Assembly (NCBI RefSeq): GCF_020447265.1
Contig: NZ_JAJADR010000006.1
Span: 62,001 to 126,000 of the forward strand
From: Hymenobacter lucidus
Lineage (GTDB): Bacteria > Bacteroidota > Bacteroidia > Cytophagales > Hymenobacteraceae
Length of the DNA stretch: 64,000 nucleotides
Direction of reading: 5' to 3'
The translations under genes were made by a program, and so were the position numbers. Position 1 is the first letter of the stretch, and each line of letters begins with the position of its first letter. This document shows, piece after piece, positions 33,001 to 42,102 of the stretch. The notes beneath the pieces were generated by a model. That model searched no databases. It was not told the origin of the DNA and worked only from the letters and a program-made list of their open reading frames with translations.

Positions 33001-34125
33001 TTAACCCGGCTTTTCCACTTCGACCAGCATATCGAGCACCATGTGCTCGGTGGGCGTCAGCTGGTCGTTTTCGGCGGGGTCGGCATCGTGGCGGCGCAGG
33101 TAGTCGATGAGCTTATCGGAGTTAAACAGCTCTACTACCTGGGGGTGAATGTAGTATTTACTGCACACGGTGGGCGTGTTGCCCAGGCCAGTGGCTACGT
33201 CTTTCACGGCCCGCTTCAGCACCTTTTCTTTGGGTAGTTCGGGCTCTTCGTGCAGTATCGTTTCGAGGCACTCCACCATTTTCACAGTGCCGCCCCAGGT
33301 GCGGAAGTCCTTAGCCGAGAGGTTCAGGCCCGTGGCTGTGCGCAGGTACTCATTCACGTCGCCCGATTCGAGCTCCTGCCGGTGGCCGTCGGCGGCGTAG
33401 TACTGAAACAGGTGCTGGCCGGGTATTTCCTTGCATTTCTGCACTAGCCGGGCCAGGCGGCGGTTGTGCAGGCTCACATCGTGGGGCACGCCTTTCTTGC
33501 CCACGAAGGTGAAGTGCACCTCGTCGCCGGCTACCTGCACATGCCGGTCACGCAGCGTGGTCAGGCCGTAGCTCTTGTTCTTTTTGGCGTATTCCTTATT
33601 GCCGACCCGGATAAACGACTGGTCCATGAGGGTAAGCACAAGAGCCACCACTTTCTCGCGGTCCAGCTTGGGGCGCTTCAGATCCTGCTGAATCTGCTGG
33701 CGCAGGGCGGGCAGCTTTTCGCCGAAAGCGCGCAGGCGGCTAAACTTAGTAAGGCTCCGGGCCTGGTCCCAGGCCGGGTGGTAAATGTACTGCTTACGGC
33801 CCTTCGCGTCGCGCCCGGTTACCTGCAGGTGAGCGTTGGCCAAGGGCGAAATCCAGAGGTCAGTCCAGGCCGGCGGAATCACGAAGCTACCGATGCGGGC
33901 CAGGGTTTTCTCGTCGGTTATCTTCTCGCCCTTGGCGTCGAAGTAAGTGAACTTGCCGGTGCGGCCGGCCTTGCGGGTGATGCCGGCTTTGGTATCAGGC
34001 AGGTAGCGCAGGCCAGCCAGTTCGGCCTGCCGGGCGGGGTCTTTATAGAGTACATGAGCTTCTTCCTGGGGCAGCAGGTGCTTCTTTTTGGTTTTGGGGC
34101 GGGGCGCGGTGGTGGGCATATACAT
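33001..34125 (-). CDS. Poxvirus-type DNA topoisomerase IB
   Basis: Type IB topoisomerase that nicks one strand through a 3'-phosphotyrosyl link and relaxes supercoils without ATP. The catalytic pattern is complete: IRVGNKEYAKKNKSYGLTTLRDRHV (Arg and Lys), KDFRTWGGTV (Arg) and VCSKYYIHPQVV with the nucleophilic Tyr. With start MYMPTT at 34125 it has 374 residues; MPTT at 34119 is equally possible, and the frame to 34200 adds 25 residues unlike the family. Such bacterial enzymes are accessory and patchily distributed. It ends at the 70-bp palindrome. Confidence 0.93.
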   Translation of the reverse strand: MYMPTTAPRPKTKKKHLLPQEEAHVLYKDPARQAELAGLRYLPDTKAGITRKAGRTGKFTYFDAKGEKITDEKTLARIGSFVIPPAWTDLWISPLANAHLQVTGRDAKGRKQYIYHPAWDQARSLTKFSRLRAFGEKLPALRQQIQQDLKRPKLDREKVVALVLTLMDQSFIRVGNKEYAKKNKSYGLTTLRDRHVQVAGDEVHFTFVGKKGVPHDVSLHNRRLARLVQKCKEIPGQHLFQYYAADGHRQELESGDVNEYLRTATGLNLSAKDFRTWGGTVKMVECLETILHEEPELPKEKVLKRAVKDVATGLGNTPTVCSKYYIHPQVVELFNSDKLIDYLRRHDADPAENDQLTPTEHMVLDMLVEVEKPG

Positions 34126-34430
34126 CAGCAAAGCCCACCGGGGTTGGCGGGCACCCGATTCTGTACGCAGAAAAGTTACCCGAGTAAATTCAGCAGGCAT
34201 ATTCCTGAAAAAAGCGGGCGAATTTCTTCCGCAAAACAGAGTCAGTCTCCTCCCCTAATCGGCTTGAAAATCAGCCGCCCAGTGACGGTTGGCAGGGCAG
34301 CTCGGAATCAGCACGGGCGCTTTTTGCAACACCGGCGCGTGCTTGGGCGTATCGAACAGCAACGGTTTTGGCACCGTTTTTTCTTTCGGGCCGGTACCTC
34401 TCCCTTTCGTTTTCCCTAATTCCTTCCTCC

Positions 34431-35252
34431 ATGCATCGTTTATTCCGTAAGTCCTGGCTGTTTTTCAGCCTCGCGGCCGTTTCCCTCGGCTCCTTTTCCT
34501 GCTCCAAAGACGGCGACGGTGACGGCGTCGTATTGTTCTCTATTGAAGATGACCGCGCCCTCGGCGACCAGGTAGCCCACCAGACCGACTCACTGATGCG
34601 CGTAAACCCCGCCCAGTACGGCCGCCTGCTGGAGCGCAGCAGCAATGCCGCTGCCTACGCCGCCCTCGACAACGTGGTGAATAAGGTGCTCAACTCGGGC
34701 AAGCTTACCTACCGCACCGAGTTTCCCTGGGACGTAAAAATTGTGCAAAAGGATGAGAAAAACGCCTTTGCCACGCCCGGCGGCCATATTTACGTATACA
34801 CGGGCCTCATCAAATACCTCGACCGGGAAGCTGAGTTGGCGGGTGTTATCGGCCACGAAATTGCCCACGCCGACCGGCGCCACACCACCAAGCAGCTCCA
34901 GACCCAGTATGGCATCGAGTTTCTGCTAAGCCTGGTACTGGGCGACAACTCCAACCAGCTCGTACAGATTGCCGCTGGCCTGGGTCAGCTCAAATTCAGC
35001 CGAGATGATGAAAGTGAGGCCGACAAGTACTCGGTTATCTACTTGGCTCCGACCGAATATTCCTGCGACGGTGCGGCTGGCTTTTTCATCAAGGCCCAGA
35101 GCGAAGGCGCCAGCAACCCGCCTACCTTCCTGAGCACCCACCCCAACCCCGACAACCGTATTTCGGCCATTCAGACCCAGGCTCAGTCGCTGAACTGCCA
35201 GAACAAGGCGGCTTCGGATGCGAATCTGAACAAGCTGAAGAGCCTGCTGTAA
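34431..35252 (+). CDS. M48 family metalloprotease, lipoprotein
   Basis: 273 residues with lipobox LGSFSC near residue 22. It has a Zn-metalloprotease domain with HEIAHADRRHT and a downstream DESEADKYSVIYL supplying the third ligand. Family members (BepA/YcaL/LoiP type) act on outer-membrane and periplasmic proteins. The start at 34431 (MHRLFRKSW) is chosen because it directly precedes the signal peptide. The C-terminal FLSTHPNPDNRISAI is typical. A terminator follows. Confidence 0.92.
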   Translation: MHRLFRKSWLFFSLAAVSLGSFSCSKDGDGDGVVLFSIEDDRALGDQVAHQTDSLMRVNPAQYGRLLERSSNAAAYAALDNVVNKVLNSGKLTYRTEFPWDVKIVQKDEKNAFATPGGHIYVYTGLIKYLDREAELAGVIGHEIAHADRRHTTKQLQTQYGIEFLLSLVLGDNSNQLVQIAAGLGQLKFSRDDESEADKYSVIYLAPTEYSCDGAAGFFIKAQSEGASNPPTFLSTHPNPDNRISAIQTQAQSLNCQNKAASDANLNKLKSLL

Positions 35253-35274
35253 GCTGCTCACTGCTAACATTCTT

Positions 35275-35305
35275 AAGGCCCGCTGCTTCGGTAGCGGGCC
35301 TTTTT
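35275..35305 (+). terminator. Terminator of the M48 lipoprotein gene
   Basis: AAGGCCCGCT / AGCGGGCCTT stem followed by T5. Confidence 0.85.
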
Positions 35306-35393
35306 GTTGCGGGGCCGGTGGGGCCGACGGGCAACTTTTGGCCGGGCTGCCCGCGTAAGACTTACCAAATAGCTTGCTTTCTTTACGCGTACT

Positions 35394-36563
35394 ATGGCTC
35401 CTTTACTCAACCGACTCGGCGACTGGGCCGAAAAAGCTGACGACCTGATTCTGCGCGCCCGCACCCGCCTGGGCCTGCTCGACCCGCTCCAGATTGTGCC
35501 CTACCGCAGCTACGGCACGCCCACGCGTCTCTACGTGAAGGGCCGCCTGCTCACCGATAAGGGCATCGGCGAGGCCGACCCCGCCGACTCGCGCTGGCAC
35601 AACCTGCTGAATATGTACCGGCGCTTCGAAAGCAACGAAATTGCCGGCGCCCAATTACTGGTACGCCCCGCCGACAGTTCCGAGCACCTTGTGGTAACGG
35701 ACGACGAGGGCTATTTCTCCCTGAACCTAGAACCGCAGGTGCTCGGGGAGCCCGTCGACTTTATGTGGTACCCGGTGGAAGTGCTGCTCCAGGGCTTGCC
35801 GGCCCACCTCACGATGCCGTCCGGCCTCTCGGCCCACGCCCCGGTTATGATTCCGCCGGCCGATGCGGAGTACGGCATTATCAGCGACCTGGACGACACC
35901 GTTATCCAGACCTCGGCCACCGATATTCTGCGCATGGCCCGCACCGTGCTGCTGCGCAATGCCCGCTCCCGCCTGCCCTTCAAGGGCGTGGCTGAGTTTT
36001 ACCGGGCCCTGCAGCTGGGCCGCAACGGCAAGCGCAACAACCCGTTTTTCTACGTGAGCAGCAGCCCCTGGAACCTCTACGACCTACTGGAAGATTTCCT
36101 TACGCTCAACCAGATTCCGCCCGGCCCGCTCCTGCTCCGCGACTTTGCCGTGGTGCGCAAATCGGCCAAGGATGTATCGGAGCACCACGGGCACAAGCTC
36201 CAGGAAATTGACAACATTCTGCTGACCTACCCCAAGCTGCCCTTCGTGCTCATCGGCGACAGTGGGCAGGAAGACGCCAACATCTACCGCGAAGTAGTGC
36301 GCAAGCACCCCGGCCGCATCCTGGCCATCTACATCCGCGACGTGCTGCGCCCCGACCGCGCCACGCTCGTCGAGCGGGTATCGGAAGAGCTGCGCGGCGA
36401 CAAAGTGGAAATGCTGCTGGTGCAGGACACGGTGCAGGCCGCCGAGCATGCCGCCAAAACCGGCCTCATTTTCACGGAAGCCATTCCGGCCGTGGCAGAG
36501 GAAAAGCACAAAGACGAAACCACCCCCGAAGACCCCGGCGAAGCCCACGACCAAGGCGCGTAG
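35394..36563 (+). CDS. App1-like phosphatidate phosphatase (DUF2183)
   Basis: 389 residues. The App1/DUF2183 catalytic block lies at about 160-300 with the HAD-like DLDDT (Asp165/Asp167) in YGIISDLDDTVIQTS, then PFFYVSSSPWNLYDLLEDFL and KLPFVLIGDSGQEDANIY. The eukaryotic relative App1 dephosphorylates phosphatidate; the bacterial substrate is unproven. The N-terminus has a beta-sandwich-like region. An acidic/Lys tail ends the protein. There is no signal peptide, so it is likely cytoplasmic or membrane-peripheral. Its stop abuts a type B repeat. Confidence 0.9.
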   Translation: MAPLLNRLGDWAEKADDLILRARTRLGLLDPLQIVPYRSYGTPTRLYVKGRLLTDKGIGEADPADSRWHNLLNMYRRFESNEIAGAQLLVRPADSSEHLVVTDDEGYFSLNLEPQVLGEPVDFMWYPVEVLLQGLPAHLTMPSGLSAHAPVMIPPADAEYGIISDLDDTVIQTSATDILRMARTVLLRNARSRLPFKGVAEFYRALQLGRNGKRNNPFFYVSSSPWNLYDLLEDFLTLNQIPPGPLLLRDFAVVRKSAKDVSEHHGHKLQEIDNILLTYPKLPFVLIGDSGQEDANIYREVVRKHPGRILAIYIRDVLRPDRATLVERVSEELRGDKVEMLLVQDTVQAAEHAAKTGLIFTEAIPAVAEEKHKDETTPEDPGEAHDQGA

Positions 36564-36565
36564 AG

Positions 36566-36800
36566 TTAATGTGCTTAGGTGCTAATGTGGTTGAATGTGC
36601 TAAATGTAGAGAATGTGTCATTGCGAGACGTAGTCGAAGCAATCCGTCCTCTGAAATGTGCGGCGCTACCTTCACTGAAAAGCCCTCAATCGTTGTTACG
36701 GTTGAGGGCTTTCTGGTAAAAGGACGTGACTACCTGCGCAGAGGACGGATTGCTTCGACTACGTCTCGCAATGACACGGGTTTAGCACATAAGCACATTA
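36566..36800. repeat. Mosaic palindromic element, type B copy 2
   Basis: Same plan as 7145-7400. The outer end TTAATGTGCTTAGGTG starts two bases after the App1-like stop. Inverted arms GTCATTGCGAGACGTAG...GAAGCAATCCGTCC lie at 36617-36655 and 36741-36775. The core hairpin AAAGCCCTCAA / TTGAGGGCTTT is at 36679-36712. The far end has TAGCACATAAGCACATTA. Confidence 0.82.
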
Positions 36801-36805
36801 GAAAT

Positions 36806-37240
36806 CTAGCTGGAATGGTCGGCGACGATAACCCACTGATTGTTGATGCGCCGGAAAACCAGCAGGAAGTGGCCTTGCAGGTCGCCGGCGGCGGGGCGGG
36901 CCAGGTGCCAGCGGCCTACTACGTGGGCCGTTTCGGGGCCGTCGGGGGTGATGCGCAGGTTGGTGAAGGTGAGCTGGCCCATGGCCGCCGCGTCGGGGTA
37001 GTTGCGGCGGTAATTATCCAGGGTGGGCTGCCAGCCGTAAGTCAGGCCGCGCTTACCGATGAAGACCAGCGAATCGGACTCCCAGTAGCCCTGCATGAAG
37101 CCGGCCACGTCGCCGCGGTTCCAGGCGGCCGTTTGGGTAGCCAGCACTTGCCGGATGGCCGCACTGGGCGAAGCCGAATCCGGGGTGGAGCAGGCGCTGA
37201 GGGCGGCGCTGAACAGGGCAATAACGAGTAGTTTTCTCAT
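36806..37240 (-). CDS. SnoaL/NTF2-like lipoprotein (DUF4440-type)
   Basis: 144 residues with lipobox SAALSAC (Cys17). An NTF2-like cone fold is suggested by VLATQTAAWNRGDVAGFMQGYWESDSLVFIG and the C-terminal GHFLLVFRRINNQWVIVADHSS. Bacteroidota have many such secreted DUF4440 proteins of unknown role. It lies 32 bases downstream of mtgA on the same strand, so it may be cotranscribed with that wall-synthesis gene. Confidence 0.85.
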   Translation of the reverse strand: MRKLLVIALFSAALSACSTPDSASPSAAIRQVLATQTAAWNRGDVAGFMQGYWESDSLVFIGKRGLTYGWQPTLDNYRRNYPDAAAMGQLTFTNLRITPDGPETAHVVGRWHLARPAAGDLQGHFLLVFRRINNQWVIVADHSS

Positions 37241-37272
37241 CGAGTCGGCGGGAAGCAGAGTTGGGGTCGGGC

Positions 37273-38016
37273 TTATTCTTCAATCAACTCGCGCACGTAG
37301 GTAGTGCCGCCCAGTCGGCGCATATTGCGCATCACGCGGCGCTGTTTGGCGCGGGCCGCCGGACCGGGGTTACTGGCCCGAAACCGCAGCGGGTTGGGCA
37401 GCACCCCGGCCAACAGCGCCGCCTCGGCGGGTGTTACCTTGCTGGCCGGCTTGTGGAAATAGCGCTGGGAAGCGGCTTCCACGCCGAAGGTACAGTCGCC
37501 CATTTCGGCCACGCTCAAATACATTTCCATAATGCGGCGCTTGCTCCACAGCAGCTCGATGAGCATCGTGAAATATGCTTCAGCGGCCTTGCGCACGTAG
37601 CTGCGGCCGTGCCACAGAAACACGTTTTTGGCCACCTGCTGCGAAATTGTGCTGCCGCCCACCAGCTTCTTACCCTCCTGCATATTGGTTTTGACGGCCT
37701 GCTGCAGGGCGTTGAAATCGAAGCCGTGGTGGCGCAGAAACAGCTGGTCTTCGGCCGCAATAAGGGCCAGCGGCACGTGCGGCGACACTTCGTCGAGCCC
37801 CTTGAAGTCGTAGCTGATCTGCCGCTCCTCTTCCCGGATGCCGTAGTAGCCCTTGCCCACCGGGGCGTGGGCGCGGCGCTCCAGCATGAGCCAGGTAGCC
37901 GGCGGCGACACCCAGCGGTAAATGAGCACCCAGGCCACCGAGGTCAGAAACAAAGCCGTTAGTACCTGCAGGGCGGCCCGCCAGGTTTGCTGCCAATACC
38001 GTTGATATTTCGTCAC
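37273..38016 (-). CDS. mtgA: Monofunctional peptidoglycan glycosyltransferase
   Basis: GT51 glycosyltransferase that polymerises lipid II into glycan strands. Length is 247 residues with one N-terminal TM (LQVLTALFLTSVAWVLIYRWV). It has all GT51 motifs: AAEDQLFLRHHGFD with the catalytic Glu, GGSTISQQVAKN and RKAAEAYFTMLIELLWSKRRIMEMYLS. No transpeptidase domain follows. The downstream partner is a small lipoprotein gene. Confidence 0.95.
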   Translation of the reverse strand: MTKYQRYWQQTWRAALQVLTALFLTSVAWVLIYRWVSPPATWLMLERRAHAPVGKGYYGIREEERQISYDFKGLDEVSPHVPLALIAAEDQLFLRHHGFDFNALQQAVKTNMQEGKKLVGGSTISQQVAKNVFLWHGRSYVRKAAEAYFTMLIELLWSKRRIMEMYLSVAEMGDCTFGVEAASQRYFHKPASKVTPAEAALLAGVLPNPLRFRASNPGPAARAKQRRVMRNMRRLGGTTYVRELIEE

Positions 38017-38151
38017 TCGCTTCTGAATTGTACTACTTCGATTAAGAGCCGGCAGGCCGGTTTCGGCGCAAAAATAGCGGAATTGTAGCCGGGCAGCCGT
38101 ACCCGGCCGGTATTTAGCCGTACTTTTTACCGAATACTCTGTTGTCTCTGT

Positions 38152-38787
38152 ATGCCCCGTTTACTAGCTCTGTTTCCACTCAACCTCGTGGTTTTTCCCG
38201 GCGAAAAACTTAACCTCCACATCTTCGAGCCCCGCTACCGCCAACTGGTGCGCGACTGTATGGAGGCCGACATCACCTTCGGTATTCCACCCTTTCTCAA
38301 CGAGGCCGTGAGTGACCTGGGCACTGAAGTGCGCCTGCTCAGCGTAGACAAGCACTACGACAATGGCGAAATGGACATCCGGACCAAGGCCGTGGGCGTG
38401 TTCCGCATCCGGGAGTTTTACCGGCAGGCTCCAGGCAAGCTTTACGCTGCCGGTACCGTGGACGACGTGCCCGATGACCCCGGCCAGGACGCAGCTCTCA
38501 AGGCGCGCATCACCGAATACGTGCAGCAGCTTTACACGGCCCTGGGCCTGCGCAAGCTGTTTGTGGAGCTTCCCCCCACCTACCGCATCTATGACATTGC
38601 CCACAACCTGGGCCTTACCACCGACCAGGAATACCAGCTGCTGGCTGCCACCAGTGAGCAGGAACGGCAGGAAATTGTATTGGAGCACCTGGAGAATATT
38701 CTGCCCGTCATCATGGAAACCGAACGGCTCAAGGACCGGGCCCGGCTCAACGGCCACTTCAAAAACCTCACGCCGCCGAATTTTTAG
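38152..38787 (+). CDS. LON peptidase substrate-binding domain protein
   Basis: 211 residues consisting of the Lon N-terminal (LON/PUA-like) domain without ATPase or protease parts. The pattern includes LFPLNLVVFPGEKLNLHIFEPRYRQLVRDC and, later, KTKAVGVFRIREF. Standalone LON-domain proteins may bind substrates, but the role is unknown. The metallophosphoesterase gene starts 20-75 bases downstream in the same direction. Confidence 0.9.
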   Translation: MPRLLALFPLNLVVFPGEKLNLHIFEPRYRQLVRDCMEADITFGIPPFLNEAVSDLGTEVRLLSVDKHYDNGEMDIRTKAVGVFRIREFYRQAPGKLYAAGTVDDVPDDPGQDAALKARITEYVQQLYTALGLRKLFVELPPTYRIYDIAHNLGLTTDQEYQLLAATSEQERQEIVLEHLENILPVIMETERLKDRARLNGHFKNLTPPNF

Positions 38788-38807
38788 TTGCTTGCTCCCG
38801 CCGTGCT

Positions 38808-40133
38808 TTGCCTAATTGCCAGGGCGCTGCGTACATACCGTTCTCTCCTACGCCCTGCCGCTTGCTGACTCTGTTCCACTTTCTGCTGCTACTCGGCGCC
38901 ATAGCGGGCCTGCTGGGGCTGTGGCTGCTCTACCGCTACCGGCAGGAGCGCCGCTACCGCCGACAGGTATACGTGGCCCCAGCCGAAGCCACCTGGGCCG
39001 CTCACGCCCCCGACTCAGCCCAGCAACTGCGCTTCAGCCTGGCTCTGGTCGGCGACCTGGGCGCGGTGGCTACCGATGGCCACGACCCGGTGCTGAACCT
39101 GCTACAGCACTGGCTGCGCGCTGCCGGCCCAGCCAGCGGCGTGGTTATCCTCGGCGACAATGTGTATCCCACGGGTATTCCGGCCCCTAACCATCCCGGC
39201 CGGGCCGCCGCCGAGCGGCGCCTGGATATTCAACTGGATGCCTTTCGGCAGTATGCCGGGCGCGTTATCTTCCTCAGCGGCAACCACGACTGGAACAAGG
39301 GCCGCCCCGACGGCTACCAATACTTGCTGCGTCAGGAGGCCTACGTGCTCGACAACCTTCCTGGGGCGCAGTACCTGCCGCCCAAAGGCTGTCCCGGCCC
39401 CGTAACGGTGCAGCTGGCTGAGGGAATTCTGCTAGTGGTGCTCAATACGCAGTGGTGGGTACAGAACGGCCCCAAGCCGCTGGGTCCGGACTATGGCTGC
39501 ACGGTGAGCAATGCCAAAGAGCCGTTTCAGCAACTGCAGGAAATCTTGGAGAGCAACCGCCACCAGCAGATCGTGGTGGCCGGGCACCACCCGCTCTATT
39601 CCAACGCCATGCACGGGGGCAAGTTTACGACCAAGCAGCACCTGTTTCCGCTTACGGCGGCGCATAAAAAAGCCTACGTGCCGCTGCCGCTGCTGGGCTC
39701 CCTGTTTCCGGTGTACCGCCAGCTTATCGGGGCCGAGGAAGACATGGCCCACCCGCCCTACCGCAAGATGCGCCGCCGCCTGCTGCGGGTGCTGCACCAA
39801 TTTCCCAACGTCATCTACGCCGCCGGCCACGACCATAACCTGCAGTATTTCCACTTCCGCCAGGGGCACTACCTGGTGAGCGGCTCGGGTAGCAAAACGG
39901 CCTTCGTACAGCACGGCGGCAAGGCCAGCTTTACCCACGAGCACAAGGGTTTTTTCGGGCTGGAATTCTACCGCAATGGCGAGGTATGGCTGCGCACCTT
40001 CGAGCCTAACTCGGCACCCGCCGACAATCCGGTAGCGCCCGAGGTATTCCGCAAAAAGCTGCTTAGCGGGTTCAAAACCAACGTTACGCCAACGGCGGAA
40101 GCAGCACCCGCAGGCTTTGGGGCTGAATCGTGA
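38808..40133 (+). CDS. Membrane-anchored metallophosphoesterase
   Basis: Calcineurin-like phosphoesterase of up to 441 residues. One N-terminal TM (FLLLLGAIAGLLGLWLLY) is followed by dimetal motifs VGDLGAV, VILGDNVYP, SGNHDWNKG, AGHHPLYSNAMHGG and AAGHDHNLQY. A C-terminal beta region closes the domain. The start is uncertain: no ATG exists. TTG at 38808 is taken; TTG at 38862, just before the TM, is equally likely. In some Bacteroidota a similar phosphoesterase is fused to an outer-membrane barrel; here it stands alone. Its last 50 bases overlap the convergent lipid kinase gene. Confidence 0.85.
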   Translation: MPNCQGAAYIPFSPTPCRLLTLFHFLLLLGAIAGLLGLWLLYRYRQERRYRRQVYVAPAEATWAAHAPDSAQQLRFSLALVGDLGAVATDGHDPVLNLLQHWLRAAGPASGVVILGDNVYPTGIPAPNHPGRAAAERRLDIQLDAFRQYAGRVIFLSGNHDWNKGRPDGYQYLLRQEAYVLDNLPGAQYLPPKGCPGPVTVQLAEGILLVVLNTQWWVQNGPKPLGPDYGCTVSNAKEPFQQLQEILESNRHQQIVVAGHHPLYSNAMHGGKFTTKQHLFPLTAAHKKAYVPLPLLGSLFPVYRQLIGAEEDMAHPPYRKMRRRLLRVLHQFPNVIYAAGHDHNLQYFHFRQGHYLVSGSGSKTAFVQHGGKASFTHEHKGFFGLEFYRNGEVWLRTFEPNSAPADNPVAPEVFRKKLLSGFKTNVTPTAEAAPAGFGAES

Positions 40134-40995
40134 CCTGAACCGGGGTTGGCATTTCTAGCGGCTCGCCGTCTATCTGCAGCAGCACCTGGCGCTGGCCCGG
40201 CACGTCTATCGTGGCCTGGCGGCAGCGCAACCGCTTTGTATAGATGGAAGCGTCGAAGTCTTCGGTATAGAGTTGGTAGAGAATTCCCAGCGCGGCCGTG
40301 CCCGGAAACGGCTCAATCAGGCAGATTTCAAACTCCCCATCATCAAGGCGACTGTCGGGGTTGATAACTACGTTGCTGCCAAAGGTATTGGCGTTGGCCA
40401 CCGTTACCATAAAGGCGGCGCCTTCATATGTTTCCCGGTCCGTCACGATGCGGTAGTGCGCAGGCTCGTAGCTCAGATATTCCTGCATGGCGATGCGCAC
40501 GTAAGCGGCCGGCCCGCGGGTGTCGCCGCTGCAAAACCGCTCCACCACCAAAGCATTGAATCCCAGATCGGCCAGGTGGGCACAAAATGTGTTGCCCACT
40601 TGCAGCGTGTCGATGGCCCGCACCTGATGCTCCCACACCAGGCGCAGTGCTGCTTCCTGCTCCTGCGGAATGCCCAAGTCCTTGGAAAGCCCGTTGCCCG
40701 AGCCCAGCGGCAGGATTCCCAGCGGAATGTCAGCCTCCACCAAAGCCGATGCCACCAGACTCACTGTACCGTCGCCGCCGGCGGCAAACACCGCATCGTA
40801 GCCGGGCTGGTGCTGGCGGAGGTGGTTTCGCAGCTTGTTCAGGTCATCTTCGCCGGAGGTGTGGAAAAACTCGGCGCGGCGGCCCCGCTCGGCGCAAAAT
40901 GCTTCGACAGTGGCTTCCAACGACGACTTGTCGATGTCGCCGGAAATGGGATTGAGCACAAACAGTAGTCGATGCAAAACGGGTAGCGCGGTCAT
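40084..40995 (-). CDS. Diacylglycerol/lipid kinase family protein
   Basis: 303 residues of the YegS/DgkB family, ATP-dependent phosphorylation of a lipid alcohol. The N-terminus has FVLNPISG, the nucleotide-binding FAAGGDGTVSLVASAL follows, then GILPLGSGNGLSKDLGIP. A C-terminal beta-sandwich has the Asp-rich SRLDDGEFEICLI. Substrate is unknown. Convergent with the metallophosphoesterase, with a 50-base 3' overlap. Confidence 0.92.
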   Translation of the reverse strand: MTALPVLHRLLFVLNPISGDIDKSSLEATVEAFCAERGRRAEFFHTSGEDDLNKLRNHLRQHQPGYDAVFAAGGDGTVSLVASALVEADIPLGILPLGSGNGLSKDLGIPQEQEAALRLVWEHQVRAIDTLQVGNTFCAHLADLGFNALVVERFCSGDTRGPAAYVRIAMQEYLSYEPAHYRIVTDRETYEGAAFMVTVANANTFGSNVVINPDSRLDDGEFEICLIEPFPGTAALGILYQLYTEDFDASIYTKRLRCRQATIDVPGQRQVLLQIDGEPLEMPTPVQVTIQPQSLRVLLPPLA

Positions 40996-41098
40996 AAAAC
41001 GGGGAAATCAGGGCGGGAAGCGTGAGAATACTACGGCAATAAACGCACTGTGGCCGAGCTTGCGCCCGGCCACAGGTAAAAACCAGTCTTAGAAACAA

Positions 41099-41908
41099 CT
41101 ACGGTTTCAGGCCTGCGGGCAGCCCCTGGGGGAAGTCGGCGGCAATTTCCCGCTGTATCTCCCCAATACGGTTGCCGGGGTTGGGGTGGGTGCTCATAAA
41201 CTCCGGCGTACGGCCCCCGCCGCCCTGCTGCTCCAGAATCTGCATCACCTGCACCATAGCTTCGGGGTTGTAGCCGGCCTGGGACGTAAAATCAACAGCC
41301 AACCGGTCAGACTCCAGCTCGTCTTCGCGGCCGAAGCGCATCGTTACCAGTTTGGCAACCATGGCTGTAGCCGCCGCGGCGGCAGCCGTGCTGGGCCGAT
41401 CTGGGTCGTACACGGCAATGGCGGCGGCGCCGGTCAGGCCCTGAGTCAGGCTGGACTTCGCCACCTGCTCGGCCGAGTGCCGGCCTACTACGTGGCCGAT
41501 TTCGTGGGCCAACACACCAGCCACCTGACCTTCAGTCTTCAGGTTTTTTAGCAGACCCGCCGTAATGAAAATCTGACCGCCGGGCAAGGCAAAGGCGTTA
41601 ATCGTATTTTCGTCGGCCAGCAAATGAAACTGGAACTTGTAGGGCGTCTGGCCGGCCTTGGTGCTGCGCACAATCTGCTGGCCGATTTCCTCCACGCGGG
41701 CCGCCGCCTGCCGGTCGGGGTGCAGGCCGCCGTACTGCTGGGCCATTTCGGGCGCGGCCTGCAGGCCCAGAGCTATTTCCTGCTCCGTCGTCATATCAAC
41801 GTGCTGCACTTCGCCCGTTACCTCGTTGGTGGAGCGTTTGCAGTAGTAGGTTATCAATGAAAACCCGGCAATCAGCAGGGCAATGATGTAGCGGAGTCCT
41901 CCTCTCAT
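41099..41908 (-). CDS. M48 family metallopeptidase (BepA/LoiP-like)
   Basis: 269 residues. An N-terminal TM or signal (GGLRYIIALLIAGFSLITYYC) includes a possible lipobox Cys. It has a Zn protease with HEIGHVVGRHS and EDELESDRLAVDF, plus the typical FALPGGQIFITAGLL and FMSTHPNPGNRI. It acts at the periplasmic face of the envelope. The start at 41908 (MRGGLRY) is chosen since the longer frame adds a Cys/Phe-rich stretch. It is a second M48 protease, not adjacent to the one at 34431. Confidence 0.92.
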   Translation of the reverse strand: MRGGLRYIIALLIAGFSLITYYCKRSTNEVTGEVQHVDMTTEQEIALGLQAAPEMAQQYGGLHPDRQAAARVEEIGQQIVRSTKAGQTPYKFQFHLLADENTINAFALPGGQIFITAGLLKNLKTEGQVAGVLAHEIGHVVGRHSAEQVAKSSLTQGLTGAAAIAVYDPDRPSTAAAAAATAMVAKLVTMRFGREDELESDRLAVDFTSQAGYNPEAMVQVMQILEQQGGGGRTPEFMSTHPNPGNRIGEIQREIAADFPQGLPAGLKP

Positions 41909-42102
41909 GATGGTGTGGTTGTGGAAAAATGGGCGGATACTAAAAGCGGCCCCACAGCAGGGCACTTTCGCTTGTAACGCGAAGCCGCAGGCAGGGTTGT
42001 GCCGCTGCTATATACCCAAATGGGAGGTATCTGCGTATCAGGCCTAACTGCCCCCTGTCCGGCGGATTTTTCCTTTTTGCTTCCTCTAACTCTCTCTTCA
42101 AT

